64,000 bases of DNA, from assembly GCA_946122785.1 (NCBI GenBank), contig CAMGYJ010000004.1:21647684-21711683 (forward strand). The letters are read 5' to 3'. This DNA is from Linum tenue. Lineage: Eukaryota; Streptophyta; Magnoliopsida; Malpighiales; Linaceae. The position numbers were made by a program, and so were the translations under genes. Under the pieces are notes generated by a model, which worked only from the letters and a program-made list of their open reading frames with translations, made no database searches and was not told where the DNA came from. Of the stretch, positions 34,215 through 43,037 are shown piece by piece (position 1 is the first letter of the stretch; each line of letters begins with the position of its first letter).

Positions 34215-35279
34215 ATGGATCCTCATGGCTTCTCCAACCATTGGGGGTATCCACCACTGTCCGAGTGGTATTACCCCGAGACCCCCTGGAGCAATCAAGG
34301 AGGAGAAGACTTTGGATTCGGGTTCCAGTACCAATCCCCTTACTACGGAGAACAATCAGACCCCTGGGCATATCAAGAACAACCTCATTACCAAGAAGAC
34401 TTTCTCCCACAACCAGAAGGGCCATTGGAGCTGGAGTTACCTATGGCGGCCTTCACGGTCCATTCTGCAGAGCCATGCTACACTCCACAGCCAGATCCAA
34501 ACTATGAATTGAGGCTTCTCATGGAGCAGTTTGCTCGAGACAGTGAGAGATCATAGTCCAGGATGGATCTTTGTACCCAGGCCTATCGTGAAACAGAGGA
34601 GATCCTCCTGAGCATTAAGAAGAGCGTCGATGATCTTGAGAGATCTTATGCACAACCTGCTCCAGATCACCCTTCTGCTACCATACTAGAAAAGGAGGAG
34701 GAAGAAGAAGGCTACAAGGACATTGTGGAGCACACTGAAGTTGTCACGGAGAGCTCCCGTGATGATCATGATCAGGAATGTCCTGTCATAGCCGACCACA
34801 CCTTCCCACATCCCAAACTGAGCTTTGAAGAGGCGGGCATAAGTGAGGAGATGCAAGAATATCTCATGAAAGAAATTCCTTGGCAACTTGCTCTCCAATC
34901 CGTGCTAGAAGAAGAAGAGCGAGAAAGGGTGCAGAAAGAAGTTGTGGAGGATGACAAAAATGAAGCAGAAGGAGTTCTTTATCATTTCCCAGGGGTGATA
35001 CCACATGAAGAAGGAAGGGAGGTTGAAGAAGCACTTGGCGTCCAGGCCAAGGACGAAGTTGAGGTGGAAGAAGCTTGCACCGGCCATGAGTTACATGTGA
35101 TATCTCCACCAAACTTCGAGGAATTGCTTAGCAAGGACCCATTTGCAGTGTCTCTTTGCCAGACCAAGGCCACATCGACATCGGTCCCTCTTGGTGGACG
35201 TGATGGTGGTCAATCGATGTTGTCATATCTGGTTTGGGGCAATGAGACGAGAGAAGAGAAGAAGAGGTCTCGAGGGTGA
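34215..35279 (+). pseudogene. Acidic ORF of element A, unknown function, one in-frame stop
   Basis: A 355-codon frame starting MDPHGFSNHWGYPP, interrupted once by TAG at 34554-34556; the frame stays open on both sides. The N-terminal third is rich in Tyr, Gln, Pro and Trp (YYPETPWSNQGGEDFGF, YQSPYYGEQSDPW). The rest is highly acidic with Glu runs, a predicted coiled or helical stretch LQSVLEEEERERVQKEVVED, and a C-terminal FEELLSKDPFAVSLC. No zinc knuckle, DxG protease or RT motif is seen. A short extra open piece in another frame (35290-35404, ending ILGWNET) may be its displaced end. A related but decayed copy sits at 29162-30215 in element H, after its own PBS. I do not recognise the protein. 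Confidence 0.75.
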
Positions 35280-36612
35280 AGACGTTATATGCATCAAGTG
35301 CACGAGCTTCCATCACCTGTCATACCACATGTTCGTGACTTGAGACTCCACCTCATCGACGAGAACCTCAACATCAAGGAGATTTTGGGGTGGAACGAAA
35401 CTTAAGAGCCATCATCCGGCTCACGACGTGAAAGAAGCGCTTGTTGGGAGGCAACCCAACCAGTCGGTTTGCATTTCTTTCCCTATTTCTCTTCGGTTGA
35501 GTCAGTTTTGTTCTTTGATTTTAGAGTCAATAACTAAACCTTTGTGAGATTTTGTGTGGTGTTTGTGTTCTGACTACTCTCTCCTCGTGGAATACACCGC
35601 CTGCCCCGTCCACCACCATTCACCCTTGATCTGGTAACTTCGTTCTACCCTCCTTATCTCTCCTCCATTGAGGACAATGTCGTGCTAAAGTGTGGGGGGA
35701 TGTTCGATTATGTATGCATGTGAATGTTTGGTTGTATGTGTGTGCTTGGAGCCTAGTCCACTGTCCAAATTTTTAAATTTGAGGGCTCCAAGTATGTGTT
35801 CCCTGCAAGTACCTGCTCAGTATGCTTTGAATTGACAGTCTTTATAGTAATATGAAACCTAGGGAGGTAGTGTAGCACTATGGAGGATGTTGATGCATTT
35901 AAGAAGTCTCCTTTCTTCTTCATATTGTGTTGGTTGATTATGTGAATTAGTGATCTTAGGACCCTTGAATTGTGTGGTGTTGTGGACTCTCTACCCGTCA
36001 TGGACTCCTGTATCATGTTTTGAAATAAAAGGTGCTCGAAAATGTGCTTTAAAATAATGTCTCCCGTGCGAATAGGGCGAAAGTGTGTAAGGGGAGATGG
36101 GAATCCGTTCCCAATTTCCACATACTACCTCCAGCCCCCTTACATATCTTTCCCCCGCACGAGGCTCAAGACATCCGCTCCTGGCATGGCCGGTAAGAGT
36201 CGGGCTCCCGCAAAACCTCTGCTAGGTGGGAGCCCCCATTTTCTGAAAAACAGGTTGGAACCCTTGAAAAGAAAAGAAAAACAGAAAAACTAGGGAAAAC
36301 AAAGAAAGAAAAGGGGTTCCAACCATCTTCAAGAAGAATATAGAGCACCTTAAAAATGAGAGTCCATGATCTTTTGTTGTTGAGATTCCATTCGTCCACG
36401 ATTCATTTGTCCTCATATCACTAATTGTCATGATGTCGACTCGAGACTAGCGTTCTCGCCGAAGAAGCTATGAGACGACTTGTGCATCGGTTGACCTCGT
36501 AAGCTGCTAAATGATCTAGAAAATCCTCTATCAACGATCCAGGGTGCATGTTGCTATAGAGGTCTGGAGAGCTGCATTGGTTTGAGTTAGGTTTTCTTGG
36601 GGACAAGCAAAC
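35280..36612 (+). other. 3' UTR of element A with internal PPT-like tract and hairpins
   Basis: It contains the Athila-wide box 'gcttgttgggaggcaaccc' (35440), a PPT-like tract AAAGTGTGGGGGGA at 35687-35700, and a stem-loop 35747-35790 also present in element C (5174-5218). A palindrome GGGAATCCGTTCCC lies near 36100. GGGCTCCC/GGGAGCCC pair at 36202-36235. An 11-bp perfect stem with an A-rich loop lies at 36253-36324. The terminal stem-loop 36592-36611 precedes the true PPT. No coding sequence. Confidence 0.6.
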
Positions 36613-36631
36613 GGTTAGGTGTGGGGGGATT
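36613..36631 (+). other. Polypurine tract of element A
   Basis: GGTTAGGTGTGGGGGGATT directly abuts the 3' LTR start TGATGACTCG. It serves as primer for plus-strand DNA synthesis. Confidence 0.8.
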
Positions 36632-38144
36632 TGATGACTCGATATTTGCACATGTTTTCCCCTTTATTTCTTGATTGTTTAAGCTTGCATTATCTCTTAT
36701 TTGGCCTATTGTACGCTAGATTTTGTTCCTTTATCACATTTCAGGTCCTAGCACATAAAGTGAAGCGTAGGCGCAAGTTTCAAGTCAATCGGAGATCAAT
36801 TGGCGACTCGGGGGAAGAAAGTCGGGTATGACTTGAATAAGAATGGATTTCTACCTAAGTTTGTGACCATATAATCATGTAATCTTGTCATGAGAAGAAA
36901 TAGGACGAGACTACGAGCATCTGGGATCAAATGACACCTGATTTTGAGTCCGAACGAGGGAGAAACGAAGAATCAAAGATAGGGGACCCGGAACTGCAAA
37001 ATACCCGACCATAATACCCTACCGGGTATTTTGGCCATCTGATAGGGGATTTTTGGCAGCATCAGAAGGCCCACCGGTCGTGAACCAAAAATACCCGACC
37101 GGGTACTAAAAATACCCAACCGGGTATTTTCCCTTTTGCCCAGAAGAGTGACTCGAAGCATTTTGTTGATACCCGACCAGTTCCCTAAATACCTGACCGG
37201 GTATTTGGATCGGGGGTCACGAACGCAGGCTGTTAAAAGCCTGTTTTGTGCGTTTTTGCAGGGGGGAGCTGGGTTTTGGATCCCGAACACCCAAGGGACG
37301 AACCAAAGAGAGAGAGGGCGATTTGAGGGCATTCTTGGAGTGGAATTGGAGGATTTCTTCGCCTTGGAAGCTCGAGGAACAAGCCCGAACTTGAAGACTG
37401 ATCATCTGAAGATTCTTACTGCAGTCTCTCTCTTCTCTAAGGAGTAACTTCCCTTCACTTAGGTTTTGAGGAACCCTAGCTATGTTTGTTTGATTGGATG
37501 ATTGTATGAGTACTCCTACTTGATAATCTTGAGTTCATATTCAATCTATGCATGTATTCGTGATTCAATTCTGCTTTAGTCGAGATTATTGATTCTGCTT
37601 TGATCCTATGTGAGCGAATACATGATTAGGTCAATAGAGCACCATAGATTGATAGTATTGGCATCGATTGTTTTAGTCGAGGGTCAATTCACTGCTTTGT
37701 ATCGATTGAGAACCTCTTTCGATAGAGGGAGTCTAGTTCAGAATGCCTTGATCGGTTGTTCTACAGAAGGATACGTCCCTCTAGGCAATTGACTCAAGAG
37801 GGCCTTGTTCCTTTAGTCAAGACTCAAGGTCTAGTTAAGGATTCTCCGCATTGTGAATGAAAGTGAAACAGGTTAGAGATCATCAATCATTAATCTGGCT
37901 AGTGGCTAGGGGGAATCATACCTAAGTGAGTTCCCAACCTGTAATTAGATTAACTTTAAGTGTAGTTTGCTAGAGTAGTTTTAGTTCTTCCATCTTAATC
38001 TGGTTTGCTAGATAATGAACTGAAGCTGAGTAATAGTAACTCTAAAGACCCGTGGATTCTATATTTATTACTTGAGCCACTATACTGCAGTCCCTTTCAT
38101 TGGTTACACTTGGCCTTTGTCAGGAGTTGTGTCATAGCGAGTCA
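36632..38144 (+). repeat. 3' LTR of element A
   Basis: 1513 bp, TGATGACTCG...GCGAGTCA, with the same palindrome cluster (36995-37210) as the 5' LTR. It is followed by the second copy of the TSD GCAAT. Confidence 0.9.
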
Positions 38145-38590
38145 GCAATCTATTGTGCTATTCTAACCTAGCTTAGAGGGAAACCCCCTTATCTTAAGAG
38201 GCTTAAATTGAGTTGGGTTTTCTTGGGCATTCCATGCCTCCTATCTAGGTTAATGTAGGGCAAACATCTCAACTCAAATTGAAATCATAGATTAATTGTG
38301 ATTAAGCCGTCAAAACCCCGGTTTGAGGGAGAAGGTAAGTCAACCCTCAATTTCTTGGGCCAAGAGGGCTAAAATTGTAGTCTATAATGCATTCCTTGGC
38401 CTAGCAATTGAGAGTGTGGTTTCTAACCACTGTTGCTCCTCCTAGCGGTTTACAATTGCCTCGTCGCACACCGATTCATTCAATCCCATGGTTCATGGTA
38501 GTTAGTTAGGGGGAAACAACTCCCGAGTGAAGCTTCTCGCCAAGAGTTTCAACCCTTTTTACTTTTCAAGTCTTACTTCTTAATCGTAGA
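38145..38590 (+). repeat. 5' LTR of element B, second part, 3' end deleted
   Basis: It continues the LTR of B after element A ('gcaatctattgtgctattctaacc'), with the 'agagggaaacccccttat' box and the 'agttagggggaaacaac' box. About 200 bp of LTR end, the PBS and the leader are missing. Within about 35 bp the sequence passes into the gag start at 38624. The same kind of LTR-to-gag deletion is seen at 937. Confidence 0.65.
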
Positions 38591-38623
38591 TTGTAGAGAT
38601 TTTCACAAACAATGTTCCCCTAG

Positions 38624-40270
38624 ATGGAACCAAGGACTATGGGCTATTACATGGCCGCCAACAACTTTGAAATCAACCCCGCTCTCGTCACGATGATTCA
38701 AAACACCTCCTTATTTCATGGGCTTGCCATTGAATCACCCCGGGAGCACGCTCAAAGGTTTCTTGAGCTTGCGGGAATCTTGAAGATAGATGGCATCCCA
38801 GAGGAAGCTTTGGAACTGAGGCTATTCCCCTACTCTCTTGCGGGGAAGGCGCTCTGATGGCTCAAAAATCGACCGACTCGCTCTAGCACCTCTTGGGACG
38901 ATTTGCTCAACAATTTTATGACCCGGTATTGTCATCCTTTCAAGACAGCCGAGTGGAGGAAGAAGATCACCCACTTTCAGCAAGAGGAAGATGATACATT
39001 GAGGGATGCATGGGAAAGATTCTCGGACTAATTCCTCTAATGCCCTCACCATGGATTCGTGAAGAAATTTCGGATAGAGACCTTCTATGGAGGTCTCATT
39101 CAAGATGACAAGATCCTCATCGACTCTCTTTGCCAAAGGAAGTTGATGAACATGACTCCACCTCAGGTGACCGAGTTCCTCGAAGACATGGCTCTCAAGG
39201 GATACAATTGGGGTTTGACGAGGAGTGGTAAGAGGAGCACAGAAAGAGGAGTGCAAAGTGTGGGAGCAAGTGCTCCACTTGAAGCTAATCTTGATAAGTT
39301 GATTAAGGTGACCCTTGAGGACAAGAAGCAAGGGAAGAGAGAGGTGATGTCTTGTGATTGGTGTACTAGCACTAATAATGAAATTGCGGATTGTCAAGCG
39401 ATGAAGGAAACAAGTACCCCCGAGGAGCAAGTGAGTTTCATTTCAAATGCTAGAGGGAACAACCCTTATAGCAACACTTACAACCCCGGGTGGAGCAATC
39501 ATCCAAACTTCGCTTGGTCTTCCCCTATCAATCCAAGAACCCCCGGTTTCCAAGGTCCGACGAGCAACTATCAACCTCGACCAACTTTCATCCAACAAAG
39601 GCCTCAGTTCCAAAACTCGAACTTCCAACAACCATACCAAGCAAAAGGTGGTCAAGGGTTCCAAGAAGAACAACAACCCGACAAGTTTGCTAAGCTTGAA
39701 GATCTAGTGACCACCTTTGTGAGAACGAGCTCTTAGAAGTTTGAGAATCGAGCAATTCATGGATGTGTCGACCTCAAAATTTACCTCGGTTGAGGCGGGA
39801 CCCCGAAGTCATCAAGCAAGTCTTTAGAACTTGGAGGTGAAAATTAGCAATCTTGTCGGGATCCTCACCGAGAGACCAATGGGGGCTCTACCTTCCCAAA
39901 CCATTGCAAACCCCAAAGACCAAAATGTCGGGGTGAATGCGATTCAATTGAGAAGAGGGAAGGTGACTCCAAAGGTTGTTGCCAAAGAAGTGATCGAGAA
40001 GGAAGACTCTCTACCAGAGGGTGGAGAAGAAGAAAGCTCGGGAGAAAAGAAAGCAGTGGCGAGGAAGGCATCGCCACCGCCAGTGGCTGAGTACACGTCA
40101 CCCCTTCCTTTCCCCACGAGGGTGCACAAAGAAAGATTGGAAGCGGAATTTGGAGGTTTTATGGAGATAAAAAAAAACTCCACCTCCACATTCCCTTCCT
40201 TGATGCAATGGCCCACATGCCGCGGTATTCAAAATACCTCAAGGGGCTTCTCTCCAAGACACCGAAGTTC
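38624..40270 (+). pseudogene. Athila-type gag of element B
   Basis: Begins MEPRTMGYYMAANNFEINPALVT, the gag start best preserved in the window. It continues with LFPYSLAGKAL, then TGA at 38855-38857, WLKNRPTRS and SWDDLLNNFMTRYC. DDTLRDAWERFSD ends in two further stops, and CPHHGFVKKF, IETFYGGLIQDD and PPQVTEFLEDMALKGYNWG follow. The zinc knuckle at 39353 reads CDWCTSTNNEIADC: both outer Cys remain but the His is replaced. After a frame change near 39735 come VSTSKFTSVEAG-type text, ISNLVGILTERP and PLPFPTRVHKERLEAEFGGF. It is the same family as element F (14258-15860). Confidence 0.85.
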
Positions 40271-40825
40271 CAAGACCTCTCCAATATCACCCTAGGCGAG
40301 GAGTGCTCTGCCTTCATCCTTAACAGGTTGCCCAAAAAGCAACCCGATCCAGGTAGTTTCACCACACCTCTTTGCATCGACACTCATCACATAGAGAATT
40401 CCTTGGGGATCTTAGAGTGAGCGTTAATGTGATTCCCTTTAAGCTTCTTAAGAGGCTAGACATAGGTGAACTGAAGACTACTAGTCTCAGTGTCACATTG
40501 GCCGATCGCTCTGTCATTAGTCCTAGGGGTATTTGTAGAGGATGTGCTAGTACGAGTGGGAAAATTCTGTTATCTGACGGGTTTTGTGATCCTGGATATA
40601 AGTGAAGATTCGGAAATGCCACTCATACTAGGACGCCCCTTCTTTGACACCACCAAGGCTTTTATTGATGTTAATGATGGAAATTTGATTCTGAGAGATG
40701 GCGACGAGAAAATTACTCTTGGAATTGAACCCAAGCCTAGGAGTGAGGATGTAAAGGAAGTGGAATCGAAAGATGTGAATGTAAGTAGAGGAGAGCCTCT
40801 CAAGGTGAACCCCACTATTACTCTT
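40270..40825 (+). pseudogene. Athila-type protease of element B, cut by the MULE
   Basis: Conserved blocks are EECSAFILNRLPKKQPDPG, then SLGDLRVSVNVIPFKLLKRL, where the expected DLGAS active site reads DLRVS. Later blocks are VGKFCYLTGFVILDISEDS and PLILGRPFFDTTKAFIDVND. Two frame changes fall near 40420 and 40550. At 40825 the reading frame is interrupted by the MULE; it resumes after the second TSD copy at 61345. The product would be the polyprotein-cleaving enzyme, inactive as read. Confidence 0.85.
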
Positions 40826-41290
40826 GAGATTTTTCCAGAAATAGCACCTTTTAAAAAAAATTACAATACTAGCACCCTTCCAAAAATATTTACAAAACTA
40901 GCACCCTTTTTTATGGACCGCAACCTTGTGGTGCGTTTTACATATAAACCGCATCCTCCAGGTGCGTTTTATAAGTAAACCACACCTGGAGGGTGCGTTC
41001 CATTTTGGTGGGGCTAAAACGCATTTTGGCCATGCGTTTTTAGTTCTGGACTACATAAAACGCATGGCCGAGGTGCGGTTTAGGCCTGACCTAGGCAAAC
41101 CGCACCTTAGAGATGCGTTTTGTTTCTCCAAAACCAAAACGCATCTCTAAGGTGCAGTTTTGCGATGTTGACCGCACCCCCCAAGTGCGGTCTGTGTGTC
41201 AATAATTTTCCGACACACGACAACCATGCAGAGAATTATGGACGTAGGGCTGCATGGAAAACCTAGAGGTGCGGTTTTCCTCATTTTTTT
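40826..41290. repeat. MULE left terminal and subterminal repeat zone with stacked hairpins
   Basis: The outer 50 bp form the TIR. Inside it, GGTGCGTTTT / AAAACGCACC-type motifs occur about a dozen times in both orientations. They pair into hairpins: 40955-40992 (10-bp arms), 41027-41069 (13-bp perfect arms) and 41097-41160 (26-bp arms with one mismatch, 12-nt loop). The right end 61138-61250 carries the same motifs. Such subterminal motifs are usually transposase-binding sites in DNA transposons. Confidence 0.75.
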
Positions 41291-41293
41291 CCC

Positions 41294-41490
41294 TATATAA
41301 GACTGCCCGGAAAACCTCTACTCTTCACACCTCTCCTTCTCTCTTTTCATTTTTCTGTTGTATCTCTATCTTTATTTAGTGTTTTTGCCATTAATATTAA
41401 CTCGTAAGTTTATTTTGTGTTACTTTTTATTGTTATTTGTGATTTGTGATTTTTATGATATTAACTGAACTACGGTTTTTTTGTGTGCAG
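41294..41490 (+). promoter_or_regulatory. Transposase promoter with TATA box and 5'-UTR intron
   Basis: TATATAA at 41294-41300 lies just inside the subterminal repeats. A pyrimidine-rich leader follows. A likely intron runs from GTAAGT (41403) to TTGTGTGCAG (41490), with the ATG of the transposase immediately at 41491. Confidence 0.6.
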
Positions 41491-43037
41491 ATGGCATTCC
41501 GTCAGCTCACGCTTGGCTTACGGTGGAATGGTTACACGGAAGAGACCGGAAAGGGGGCCACCTACGTCGGTGGCAATTTTCAGAAAACAACGGTCGGTAC
41601 CAGACCGAAGCTTGAAGACCTCCATCAAATATGCACTAACGTTACTTGCATGGATGGCACGAGAAGAGTAGATCGTATGGTGTACCGATATCCAAACAGA
41701 GAAAGTGGGTCATGTGGCATGAGGAATATATCATAACCACTCAAGATGACGTAGATTCCATGCTCGAATTCTTGAGGACCAACAAATTGGCCAAAGCCGA
41801 GATGTTCGTTTACACCGAGCCAGCCGTTGGTGTTGGAGGTCATTCTGGACACGGTCAAACATCTGGTATCCATGGTGGAGGTGAATTATATGGCGATCAT
41901 CCCTACCAAAGTTACCATGATCCTCATTCCTATTTTCAGTACCAAGATGGAGGGCAAGGTGCAGGCCATCATCAATCTTTCTCGTCATATGAAGAAGAAG
42001 TTCAGGACGTCCCCAACCAAGCCTAGTACAACTTCCAATCAGGCAGCGGTAGTTTCCACAACTACCATTATGGAGCTGATGAAGGTGCCTTTCATGAGCT
42101 GGATCAGATGGAGGCTGCCACACCAGCACCAGTCAGCGACCCCTCCAATGAAGAAGGAGAGAACAACGTCAGTGCAGACAGCTCAGACCCTCTTGAAGGT
42201 GCTCATGATTCAGGACCAGATTCAGATAATGATCATGATGTGGCTCCTGACCGTGTACCAGTCCCCTACTACAATCACATTCCATACGACAATTGGATGG
42301 TCGACAGCGACATGGAGCCGCCAGAGGTCCCAATATGGGGCCCACTCACTGGGTTTACGAAGGGCCAACAATTTGGCTCGAAAAAGGAGGTGCAGCACGC
42401 CCTTGAGACTGAAGCAATAACTCGGCATTTTGAATGACACACAACTCATTCCAACACCAAAAGACTCATAGTCAGATGCCGTAATCATCATGAGGGGTGC
42501 AATGTTAGGATTCGGGCCATCAACAGCAAGAGACACGGCCACTGGGTCATATCCCGTGCGGTGAACACACACACATGTGTGTCATCCATAACTTCCCAAG
42601 GCCATCGACAGTTGAAATCCAGAGTGGTTGCTGCGGCTATCAAGCATCTGATTGAGGCTGAACCGGATCTGAAGGTGAAAGTCATAATCGCTGACATTTC
42701 AAGTCGTTATGGTTATATGATTAACTATAAGAAGGCGTGGCATGGAAAGCAGAAAGCTCTGGCCGCCGTCTTTGGTGATTGGGAAGAATCATATGCATTC
42801 CTTCCCAGGTTAATACTGGCATTGGAGGCGTCTAACCCTGGGACTGTGTTCTCCCCTCGATACCAAGATGAAGAGATACAACCCCCAGAGGCAGGTAACG
42901 AACGCCATTTCCGCAGACTGTTTTGGGCATTCAAGCCATCTATTGATGGTTTTGGCTTTTGTGTCCCTGTGATTACTGTGGATGGTACATTCCTTACCGG
43001 CAAGTACAAGGGCACTCTCCTGATTGCCAGTGGGGTG
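41491..43037 (+). pseudogene. MULE transposase, 5' portion
   Basis: MuDR-type transposase. The start MAFRQLTLGLRWNGYTEE is followed by an N-terminal domain with VDRMVYRYPNRE. A frameshift comes near 41705, then HEEYIITTQDDVDSMLEFL. A Gly/His/Asp-rich linker contains TAG at 42024-42026, and TGA at 42435-42437 follows FGSKKEVQHALE. Next come the MuDR DNA-binding-like region (VRCRNHHEGCNVRIRA, GHWVISRAVNTHTC) and YMINYKKAWHGKQKALA. The start of the DDE domain is FGFCVPVITVDGTFLTGKYK, with the first catalytic Asp at 42981-42983. Element K inserted at 43038. Removing K and one TSD copy restores the frame exactly. Confidence 0.9.

Larger units (their letters stand above)
32572..38144 (+). mobile_element. 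Element A: complete non-autonomous LTR retrotransposon, TSD GCAAT
   Basis: A 5573-bp element with LTRs 32572-34083 and 36632-38144, a tRNA-Asp PBS, one ORF, a 3' UTR with hairpins, a PPT and a perfect 5-bp TSD GCAAT (32567-32571 and 38145-38149). The internal region is only 2.5 kb and has no gag, protease, RT or integrase, so all enzymes must come from a helper. The host site is a short-repeat unit within the 5' LTR of element B. Confidence 0.92.
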
